A stretch of 13,316 bases of DNA from assembly GCA_003663525.1 (NCBI GenBank), contig QMUF01000032.1, positions 1 through 13,316 of the forward strand. The letters are read 5' to 3'. Source of the stretch: Thermococci archaeon. GTDB lineage: Archaea > Methanobacteriota_B > Thermococci > Thermococcales > Thermococcaceae. The notes below the pieces were generated by a model that was given only the letters and a program-made list of their open reading frames with translations, searched no databases and was not told where the DNA came from. The position numbers and the translations under genes are program-made. Shown in pieces: positions 7,969 to 13,316 of the stretch (position 1 is the stretch's first letter; each line of letters starts with the position of its first letter).

Positions 7969-8137
7969 TCCGTAAGGCACTCCCTCTCTGGGAGAAACGG
8001 CTGTGTGGGAATGAGACTCCAAGTGTTGCCTTAGGGGAGCTGGCTCCCCTTGGCAGGGTTGCTGTCAACCAGCCTAATGTAGGGGTTCCGCATTGGAATC
8101 ACCTACAAACCCCTTCCTGACGGAAGGGGTAGTTGAC
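7969..8137 (+). mobile_element. Minimal IS200/IS605-type (ISDra2-like) element without transposase
   Basis: A 169-bp unit directly follows TTGAT (7964-7968) and ends in TTGAC (8133-8137). These are the left target/cleavage and right cleavage pentanucleotides established for ISDra2. The left end carries a hairpin CTCCC-TCTCT-GGGAG (7980-7994), optionally extended by CCGT/ACGG (7970-7973/7997-8000). The right end carries CCCCTTCC-TGAC-GGAAGGGG (8110-8129), three bases before TTGAC. Hairpins 5' of the right cleavage site and 3' of the left one are the subterminal palindromes of this family. No tnpA or tnpB reading frame, whole or broken, is present, so it would be a MITE-like copy mobilised in trans. 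GC content is far above the flanks, though GC-richness starts some 25 bases before TTGAT, a point against the exact left edge. Confidence 0.55.
8027..8129 (+). ncRNA. Candidate structured RNA (omega-RNA-like core)
   Basis: Four hairpins follow each other with almost no spacer. First, TGCC/GGCA (8027-8030/8052-8055) enclosing GGGGAG/CTCCCC (8034-8039/8044-8049), loop CTGG. Second, GGTTG/CAACC (8057-8061/8066-8070), loop CTGT. Third, TGTAGG/CCTACA (8078-8083/8102-8107), with inner pairs 8084-8089/8095-8100 and loop GCATT. Fourth, CCCCTTCC/GGAAGGGG (8110-8117/8122-8129). In IS605-family elements the 3' end of tnpB plus the right end encodes the guide RNA scaffold, and this block sits in that place. 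No protein frame or known archaeal RNA (SRP, RNase P, C/D box) fits. Transcription is not shown by sequence. Confidence 0.5.
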
Positions 8138-8266
8138 TGGCCATGTACAGTCCTTAAACTTCATAAACCTTGTATTCCTCTCTTCTTTCTTTGAGAAGCT
8201 TCTTTGTGGCCTATAATATTCACAATCGAAATACTAAGAAATGTGTGCAAAGAAATATTGTTTGCA
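8138..8266. other. Gene-free spacer downstream of the element
   Basis: AT-rich and without a supportable gene. It holds a pyrimidine-rich stretch on the plus strand (8174-8193) that might end a transcript from the element, a short palindrome AGAAGCTTCT (8203-8212 region), and a 7-bp hairpin GTGCAAA/TTTGCAC (8245-8251/8261-8267) that starts at the antiporter stop codon on the minus strand. If the element is an omega RNA, bases from 8138 onward are the guide. Confidence 0.5.
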
Positions 8267-9391
8267 CTACCTTTTGTAAACCCACTTCAGTAGTGGGGGT
8301 GTTAGGATTGTGGTTGCAAATACCATAGAAATGGCTATTGTAAGGGCTTCTGGCCCAATTACACCACTTGAGAGAGCTATTGTAAGCATTGCAAGCTCAA
8401 CACCGAGTCTTGGGATCATTCCAATACCAATCCTTAAAGATGATTTAAGATCAAAACCGGCTAAATATGCTCCTGTTCCACATCCAAGGATTTTGCTTAT
8501 TATTGCTGCAAGAGTGTATAAAATTGCAAAGAAACTTGCATGTAAGATATAGCTGGCTTCGATTCTCATACCAACCTCTACAAAGAAGAGGGGAATAAAG
8601 ATGGAGTAACCAAGGATGCTCACATGGTTTTCAACCTGTTTTCTGTAGCTAGTTTGTCCTATTGTTAATCCTACCAAATATGCTCCTAGAATAGATGCGA
8701 GGTTCAGATGCTCTGCCATATAAGCAAAAATTATCAGGAAGATTATTGCAAATGTTGTTGTGGACTCGGGCAAGTCTATGCGTGAAATTCTTTTGAAGGC
8801 TTTCTCTGCAAGGACTGGCCCAAAATACAAGAAAACTGCAAGAAATCCACTAACCTCTACAAGGATCTCGAAGATTGTCATGTAATCTATGCTTCCTTCC
8901 CGAAGAAGAGAAATGATAACAGTTAAAACAAGAATCCCCAAAACATCATCTACAACTGCGGCAGCTAAGATCGTTGTGCCCTCCGTACTCCTAAGTTTTC
9001 TGAGTTCCATTAGAACCCTTACAGTTATACTAACACTTGTTGGTGTCATTATAGCACCATAAAGGAGGGCCTCATGAAACTCTACGAACGGATAAGCTAC
9101 TAAAAACCCGAATACAAATGCAAATATTACACCAATACCAGCTACAGAGATACTTGGTTTTCCCACCCGTTTAAATTCTGTAAGATCACTTTCAATACCT
9201 GCTAGGAATAGAAGCAAAAGAACGCCGAGGTTTGAGAATTCTCTGATTATTTCGTTACTCTCCACAAAAAGCCCTATCATCAAACCTCCCAAAATTTGTC
9301 CAAGAACCACTGGCTGGCCGAGTTTTTCAAATACCCATCCCAGAAGCTTTGCCATTGCCAACATTATGGCTATCATGATAAGTGTTTCCAT
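8267..9391 (-). CDS. CPA2-family Na+/H+ antiporter (second of a tandem pair)
   Basis: A 374-residue integral membrane protein with about 11-13 hydrophobic helices, KefB/NapA-like (COG0475 type). Ion-binding acids are D148-D149 in AAVVDDVLG; the unwound crossing helix carries TPTSVS (116-121), a helix-10 lysine is K300 (SKILG), and GIGMIPRLGVELAM (322-335) is the conserved re-entrant/helix segment. The DD pair fits electrogenic exchangers of the NapA/NhaA group, but the coupling ion (Na+ or K+) cannot be told from sequence. There is no cytosolic TrkA-N (RCK) tail as in KefB, and length matches the transport core alone. One base separates it from the upstream paralogue, whose end contains its GAGGGAT binding site. 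It is the last gene of the operon. Confidence 0.9.
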   Translation of the reverse strand: METLIMIAIMLAMAKLLGWVFEKLGQPVVLGQILGGLMIGLFVESNEIIREFSNLGVLLLLFLAGIESDLTEFKRVGKPSISVAGIGVIFAFVFGFLVAYPFVEFHEALLYGAIMTPTSVSITVRVLMELRKLRSTEGTTILAAAVVDDVLGILVLTVIISLLREGSIDYMTIFEILVEVSGFLAVFLYFGPVLAEKAFKRISRIDLPESTTTFAIIFLIIFAYMAEHLNLASILGAYLVGLTIGQTSYRKQVENHVSILGYSIFIPLFFVEVGMRIEASYILHASFFAILYTLAAIISKILGCGTGAYLAGFDLKSSLRIGIGMIPRLGVELAMLTIALSSGVIGPEALTIAISMVFATTILTPPLLKWVYKR

Positions 9392-9392
9392 A

Positions 9393-10535
9393 TTAATCCC
9401 TCGAGAATATCCATTTCAGCAGGGGAGGTGTTACAATAGTTGTGATTACTACCATAGTAACGGGGATCGAGAAAATTCCCTTATCAAACACATTCTCTGT
9501 AAGTGCGACGTTTGCCATAATTAAAGCCACTTCCATCCTGGGAATCATCCCAATACCAACTCTAAGTGCTTCTTTTGGTTTAAATCTGGCTAATATCGCA
9601 CCAACACCGCAACCTGCTATTTTTCCTATTATCGCTATCACTGAATAGAGAATTGCAAAAGTTCCTGCATGGAGAACGATGCTTATGTCTGTTTTTATAC
9701 CAATTCCAACAAGAAAAACAGGAACAAAGAGAGAATATGAGACGGTTATCATTCTGTTACTTATTCTTTTTGCTTCATCTGTTTGTGCTATCAAAACTCC
9801 TGCTAGATATGCTCCGGTTATTCCTGCTATTCTAAACTGCTCGGCTATATATGCGAAAATGAGAGCTAAAGCAAGTGCAAATGCCGTTAGAGTTTCCGGT
9901 AAATCAATTCTCTTGGAGAGCTGTAGAATCTCCTTAACTACTGGCCTCCCAACAAGCCAGCTCACTACAAAGAACACGGCTACTTCTCCAACAAGAATTC
10001 CCAGATCTTCTATATAAACATGCCCTTTCCTGTGGATAGCGATCAATGTTGTAAGCACAATAATTCCAAGAACATCATCTACCACTGCAGCCGCCAAGAT
10101 TGCAGTACCTTCCTTTGTACGGAGTTGTTTCATCTCCATTAATATACTCGCGGTCAATCCAACACTTGTGGCTGTTAATACGCCTCCTAAAAACAAAGCT
10201 TCAGTTCTTTCGTAACCAAACCAGCTGGAGAGATAATAACCTGTTACAAAGGGAACTATAACACCTCCTAGCGCAACAAGAAAAGCAGGTATCCCAACAC
10301 TTTTAAACTCTTCGATGTCTGTTTCAAGACCAGCGAGGAATAAGAGCAAAACCACACCAATCTCACTTATTAGGTGGACTCCTTCGGAGTAACTCACTAT
10401 GTTGAGAATGGAGGGTCCGATAAGCATTCCTCCAATAAGTTGACCAAGAACCCCAGGCATCTTCGCTTTTGTAGCAATATAACCAAATAGCTTAGCCGCT
10501 ATCAGGATCACTGCAAGTTCAAGGAATACATCCAT
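9393..10535 (-). CDS. CPA2-family Na+/H+ antiporter (first of a tandem pair)
   Basis: A 380-residue membrane antiporter closely related to the downstream gene: both have FLAGIE/LETD near 65, a VVDDVLGI block (here D153-D154), the RIDLPE loop, a helix-10 lysine (K305) and GIGMIPR followed by a helix and the TPPLLKW C-terminus. Differences lie in the crossing segment (TATSVG here, TPTSVS in the partner) and the IPRMEVALIM versus IPRLGVELAM region, which may shift ion preference or let the two act as distinct exchangers. The N-terminal helix is membrane-spanning with no cleavable signal. It follows the CBS gene by 18 bases with GGGGATG upstream of its ATG. Confidence 0.9.
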   Translation of the reverse strand: MDVFLELAVILIAAKLFGYIATKAKMPGVLGQLIGGMLIGPSILNIVSYSEGVHLISEIGVVLLLFLAGLETDIEEFKSVGIPAFLVALGGVIVPFVTGYYLSSWFGYERTEALFLGGVLTATSVGLTASILMEMKQLRTKEGTAILAAAVVDDVLGIIVLTTLIAIHRKGHVYIEDLGILVGEVAVFFVVSWLVGRPVVKEILQLSKRIDLPETLTAFALALALIFAYIAEQFRIAGITGAYLAGVLIAQTDEAKRISNRMITVSYSLFVPVFLVGIGIKTDISIVLHAGTFAILYSVIAIIGKIAGCGVGAILARFKPKEALRVGIGMIPRMEVALIMANVALTENVFDKGIFSIPVTMVVITTIVTPPLLKWIFSRD

Positions 10536-10553
10536 GCTTTCATCCCCTGCTGA

Positions 10554-11111
10554 TTATAATGTTACGATTCTAATAAGCCGAATAATGTCATTGACCTCTA
10601 ACAAGCCATGAACTTTCTTTTCGTCATCGATAACGGGAAGGTGGTGTTTTCCAGTTTCTATCATGAGTTTAATGGCATGACCGAGATTATCCTCTATGTG
10701 GATGGTTATTGGCTTTGTTACCATTATATCCTCTACCCTTGAAGCACGAGTTATTGTGTATTTTTTTAATAAACCTAATCCCACAACAGAGCATCTTCTG
10801 GGAGTTGTGAAAAATTGAAGGAGGTCTTTCATTGTAATAAACCCTAAAAGTCTTCCTTCTTTGTCTATCACAATTGCAGAGGTTTCTTCACTTGTAAATT
10901 TGCTTACAAGAACTGTTAAAGGGTCATCCGGGTGAACTGTAAGAAACTCTCTATCCATTACTATTTTGACAGGGACTTTTGAGATGTACCTAATGTTGTG
11001 ACTTAGGTCTTCCTTTCTTTGAAGCATTAAATGGCGTTTTTTTCCAATAATTATTGACATTTTTTTATGTTTTGTATTTTTGGGTTTATTTGGAGGTGGT
11101 AAATATTTCAT
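10554..11111 (-). CDS. Two-CBS-domain (Bateman module) protein
   Basis: A 185-residue soluble protein made of a basic, low-complexity N-terminus (1-40) and two CBS motifs: about 47-101 (ending LLGFITMKDLLQF) and about 125-182 (EDIMVTKPITI to VHGLLEVNDIIRLI). CBS pairs bind adenine nucleotides or related ligands and gate transporters or enzymes. It is the first gene of an operon with two antiporters, so regulation of ion exchange by nucleotide state is a reasonable inference, not shown. The first ATG is preferred over M18 and M29 because only it has a binding site (GGGGAT, 11117-11122) and a TATA-like box at fitting distance. No catalytic domain is attached. Confidence 0.85.
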   Translation of the reverse strand: MKYLPPPNKPKNTKHKKMSIIIGKKRHLMLQRKEDLSHNIRYISKVPVKIVMDREFLTVHPDDPLTVLVSKFTSEETSAIVIDKEGRLLGFITMKDLLQFFTTPRRCSVVGLGLLKKYTITRASRVEDIMVTKPITIHIEDNLGHAIKLMIETGKHHLPVIDDEKKVHGLLEVNDIIRLIRIVTL

Positions 11112-11145
11112 GTTTTATCCCCTATACTCTTTATCTAGTTTCCAC

Positions 11146-11153
11146 TTAAATTT
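11146..11153 (-). promoter_or_regulatory. Promoter candidate for the CBS-antiporter operon
   Basis: The minus strand reads AAATTTAA preceded by GAGAAA. The predicted start near 11123 gives a 12-base leader that contains GGGGAT (11117-11122) before the ATG at 11111. This also supports the upstream start of the CBS protein. Confidence 0.5.
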
Positions 11154-11161
11154 TTCTCTTA

Positions 11162-11228
11162 CATGTAGCATTTTCCATTTGAGAGAAAGAAAATCTACAT
11201 CTACATGGCAAAAATTGAAATGGAAATG
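11162..11228. repeat. Two interleaved inverted repeats in a divergent spacer
   Basis: CATGTAG (11162-11168) matches CTACATG (11201-11207) inverted, and CATTTTCCATTT (11169-11180) matches AAATGGAAATG (11218-11228) inverted with one base missing. CTACAT also occurs twice in tandem (11195-11206). They lie between the two promoters of the CBS-antiporter operon and the FAD oxidoreductase gene and could be operator half-sites. The spacer is AT-rich, so chance is possible. Confidence 0.35.
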
Positions 11229-11252
11229 TGATATATTAAGCTTATATCAAGC

Positions 11253-11265
11253 AAAAACTTTATAA
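11253..11265 (+). promoter_or_regulatory. Promoter of the FAD oxidoreductase gene
   Basis: AAAAACTTTATAA is a strong BRE/TATA match. The predicted start near 11288 leaves a ten-base leader with AGGGA just before ATG 11298. Confidence 0.65.
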
Positions 11266-11297
11266 GAGAATTATGCCCAAACATCGGTAAGGGAAAT

Positions 11298-12752
11298 ATG
11301 GTTTTTGAAGAAAAATTTGATGTTGTCATAATTGGAGCAGGCCCTGCAGGTCTTTTTTCAGCTTATGAGCTCGCTGAAAAGAGCAATTTAAAAGTTGTAG
11401 TGATTGACGAGGGAGGAGACATTGAAAACCGTGTATGCCCCATGAACGAACTTGGCTACTGCATTGGGTGTAAGCCCTGTCACATAATGAGTGGTGTTGG
11501 TGGGGCCGGTGGACTTAGTGATGGGACCATAAACCTAAGGCCGGATATTGGAGGAGACCTAACAGAACTTACAAGGGATGAGAATTATTCTTGGCAGCTT
11601 GTTTGGGAAGTTGACCAGATTTTCCTAACACATGGAGCTCCTAAAGGGGTTTACAAGGGGCATGAGGATGAGATACGGAAATGGGAAAGAAGAGCGGCCC
11701 AAGCAGGAGTGAAATTCATACCGATAATTCAGCGTCATATTGGCTCAGATCACACTAAAGGAGTTATAAAGAGTATTAAAGACTACTTAGAAAGCAAGGG
11801 TGTCAAGTTTATCCTCTGGACAAAGGTGGAAGAGTTTAGAAAAGGAGAAGTTGTTGCTAGGAAGGGAGATGACGTTTTCACGATAAAAGCACGCTATATA
11901 ATAGTAGCACCAGGCAGAGGAGGAGCAGAATGGTTCCATGACGTTGCTCAAAAAATAGGTTTGAAGTCAAGGCATGGTCCTATTGACGTTGGAGTTAGAG
12001 TTGAGGTCCCTGCAATAATAATGGAGCAAATAACAAAAATAAACCATGATCCCAAGTTCCACATCTATACTGAAACTTACGATGATTTTGTGAGAACTTT
12101 CTGTGCCAATCCAAATGGATTTGTTGTTGAAGAGAAATATGATGGTTATGTGGGTGTAAACGGCCATTCAATGAGGGATAAAAAAAGCAACAACACCAAT
12201 TTTGCATTCCTTACAAGGATTGAACTCACTAAGCCGGTGGAAGATACCACAGCCTATGGTAGAAGCATTGCTCAGCTTGCAACTACAATTGGTGGAGGAA
12301 AGCCAATACTTCAAAGACTTGGGGACTTAAGAAGGGGGAGAAGAAGCACGTGGAGCAGGATAAAGAAGAGTGATGTTGAGCCAACTTTAAAGCACGTTAC
12401 TCCAGGAGACATAGCAATGGCACTGCCTCACAGAGTTGTTACAAACATTATTGAGGGCCTTGAAAAGCTTGACAGAGTAATTCCTGGAGTTGCAAGTGAT
12501 CATACTCTCCTCTATGCTCCGGAGATAAAATATTATGCAATGCAAGTTGAGGTTGATGATCTCCTTGAAACCACCATCGAAAATATTTTTGCAGCTGGAG
12601 ATGGAGCCGGGTTGAGCAGGGATATTGTTAATGCCGCAGCAACAGGACTTTTGGCTGCGAGAGGCATATTGGTCAAGGAGGGCCTTTATCGGGAGAGGGA
12701 TTTCAAAAAATCTGGCAATTGGAAAAAAGTCGTCGAGAGTTTGGAAGCATAA
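11298..12752 (+). CDS. FAD-dependent oxidoreductase, COG2509-like
   Basis: A 484-residue flavoprotein of uncertain substrate. The N-terminal Rossmann fold is G13-A-G15-P-A-G18 with E38 for the FAD ribose. Residues 430-438 (IFAAGDGAG) plus the following helix form the conserved second FAD motif. Between them sits C47-x7-C55-x2-C58-x2-C61, immediately before the GVGGAGGLSDG segment (66-76); this arrangement marks the uncharacterised dehydrogenases of the NAD(FAD)-utilising type. The four cysteines could bind an Fe-S cluster or a metal, or act in redox; nothing here decides it. It has its own promoter and is divergent from the CBS-antiporter operon. A 46-base gap, containing the next promoter, precedes ttuA. 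Geranylgeranyl-reductase-like flavoproteins are a less likely alternative because of the cysteine block. Confidence 0.8.
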   Translation: MVFEEKFDVVIIGAGPAGLFSAYELAEKSNLKVVVIDEGGDIENRVCPMNELGYCIGCKPCHIMSGVGGAGGLSDGTINLRPDIGGDLTELTRDENYSWQLVWEVDQIFLTHGAPKGVYKGHEDEIRKWERRAAQAGVKFIPIIQRHIGSDHTKGVIKSIKDYLESKGVKFILWTKVEEFRKGEVVARKGDDVFTIKARYIIVAPGRGGAEWFHDVAQKIGLKSRHGPIDVGVRVEVPAIIMEQITKINHDPKFHIYTETYDDFVRTFCANPNGFVVEEKYDGYVGVNGHSMRDKKSNNTNFAFLTRIELTKPVEDTTAYGRSIAQLATTIGGGKPILQRLGDLRRGRRSTWSRIKKSDVEPTLKHVTPGDIAMALPHRVVTNIIEGLEKLDRVIPGVASDHTLLYAPEIKYYAMQVEVDDLLETTIENIFAAGDGAGLSRDIVNAAATGLLAARGILVKEGLYRERDFKKSGNWKKVVESLEA

Positions 12753-12756
12753 GGAT

Positions 12757-12768
12757 AAGATTTAAATT
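12757..12768 (+). promoter_or_regulatory. ttuA promoter candidate
   Basis: AAGATTTAAATT lies just after the upstream stop codon. The predicted start near 12790 leaves GGTGA (12790-12794) as the binding site four bases before ATG 12799. Confidence 0.5.
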
Positions 12769-12798
12769 CTTTAGCCTTTTCTCATTTTTGGTGAGAGC

Positions 12799-13316
12799 AT
12801 GAAGTGCAGGTTCTGCGAGAACAGGGCATATATAAAGCTCCACTACCCAAAAATGTATTTATGTTCTAATCACTTTATCGAATATTTCGAAAAAAAGGTC
12901 AAGAAAACGATTGATAAGTATAAACTTCTTAAAGCTAGTGAAAAAGTACTTGTAGTCATTAGTGGAGGGAAAGATTCTGCTGTAACAGCTTATGTCCTCA
13001 AAAAGCTTGGCTATGCTGTGGAGTGTCTGCATATAAATTTGGGTATTGGTGAATACTCGGAAAAGAGTGAAGAGTTTGCAAAAAAGCAGTGTGAGTTAAT
13101 AGGGGTTCCGCTTCATGTAGTTAGAGTTAGGGAACTTTTAGGGGCCGGCATTGGAGAAGTAAGAACTAGAAGGCCTGTTTGCTCTTATTGTGGCCTTACA
13201 AAGCGTTATATCTTCAATAAATTTGCTTATGATAATGGGTTTGATGTTATTGCAACAGGACATAACTTAGATGATGAGGCCAGCTTTATTCTTTCTAACC
13301 TCATGAATTGGAATAC
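12799..13316 (+). CDS. ttuA: tRNA-5-methyluridine(54) 2-sulfurtransferase, 5' part
   Basis: Converts m5U54 of tRNA to 2-thio-m5U, a heat-stabilising modification of the T loop. The first 172 residues are visible; the gene runs off the window. An N-terminal zinc ribbon has C3, C6, C22 and H25. The PP-loop that adenylates the base is SGGKDS (55-60). C128 and C131 (CSYC) match the positions of two of the three [4Fe-4S] ligands known for Pyrococcus TtuA; the third, near residue 222, and the C-terminal zinc ribbon lie outside. ATGHNLDDEA (152-161) is the conserved follow-on motif. The ATG has GGTGA four bases upstream. The related TtcA (cytidine 32) and Ncs6/CtuA families share the fold, but the N-terminal ribbon and cysteine spacing favour TtuA. 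Confidence 0.9.
   Translation, partial: MKCRFCENRAYIKLHYPKMYLCSNHFIEYFEKKVKKTIDKYKLLKASEKVLVVISGGKDSAVTAYVLKKLGYAVECLHINLGIGEYSEKSEEFAKKQCELIGVPLHVVRVRELLGAGIGEVRTRRPVCSYCGLTKRYIFNKFAYDNGFDVIATGHNLDDEASFILSNLMNWN

Noticed and set aside
7940..8137. GC-rich block as SRP RNA, RNase P RNA or H/ACA RNA
   Set aside because: The conserved SRP and RNase P core motifs are not visible, the length is too short for both, and no kink-turn hairpin with a properly spaced 3' ACA was found.
7969..8137. GC-rich block as a riboswitch or leader for the antiporter genes
   Set aside because: The antiporters are on the minus strand and this block lies beyond their 3' end; their own promoter is near 11146.
9653..10017. 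Plus-strand open frames opposite the first antiporter
   Set aside because: They are shadows of a membrane-protein gene, with no binding sites or recognisable domains.
11080..11265. Small plus-strand frame across the CBS start and spacer
   Set aside because: It has GGAGGTGG inside the frame but none upstream of its start, overlaps the CBS gene and its promoter, and encodes low-complexity sequence. The spacer reads better as regulatory DNA.

Overview
This window almost certainly comes from a low-GC member of the Thermococcales (Thermococcus/Pyrococcus group). The DNA is AT-rich, promoters have archaeal BRE/TATA boxes (such as AAAGCTTTTAAA before a tRNA), ribosome binding sites are GGTGG/GGTGA-like, and terminators are T-runs. 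An LrpA-type regulator and a TtuA tRNA thiolase resemble their Pyrococcus counterparts closely. Species cannot be fixed from the sequence alone.

Region 1 (1-5681) is a nearly complete de novo pyrimidine module. A tightly overlapping minus-strand operon runs pyrB-pyrI-pyrC-pyrK-pyrD-pyrF, with ATCase catalytic and regulatory chains, dihydroorotase, the two subunits of a class 1B dihydroorotate dehydrogenase, and OMP decarboxylase. It diverges from pyrE across a 78-bp spacer holding one perfectly palindromic TATA box. The enzymes together take carbamoyl phosphate plus aspartate to UMP; no carbamoyl phosphate synthase gene is present. The pyrF product is a group 2 (bacterial-style) decarboxylase, unexpected for this lineage.

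Region 2 (5683-7866) holds a small winged-helix protein facing pyrE, a divergent TRAM/Fe-S RNA m5U methyltransferase, an lrpA-type regulator, and tRNA-Gly(CCC), whose promoter overlaps the lrpA stop codon.

Region 3 (7867-8266) is a 400-bp gene-free stretch containing the most interesting object in the window: a GC-rich block of consecutive hairpins bounded by TTGAT on the left and a strong terminal hairpin plus TTGAC on the right. This is the layout of an IS200/IS605-family (ISDra2-like) transposon reduced to its two ends and an omega-RNA-like core with no tnpA or tnpB. It also has a possible promoter of its own, so a stand-alone structured ncRNA is the main alternative.

Region 4 (8267-11111, minus strand) is an operon of a two-CBS-domain protein and two tandem paralogous CPA2-type Na+/H+ antiporters. 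It diverges from Region 5 (11298-13316, plus strand), which has a COG2509-like FAD-dependent oxidoreductase and the 5' part of ttuA, the tRNA m5U54 2-sulfurtransferase, cut by the window end. The methyltransferase of Region 2 and TtuA plausibly act in sequence on tRNA position 54 (U to m5U to m5s2U).
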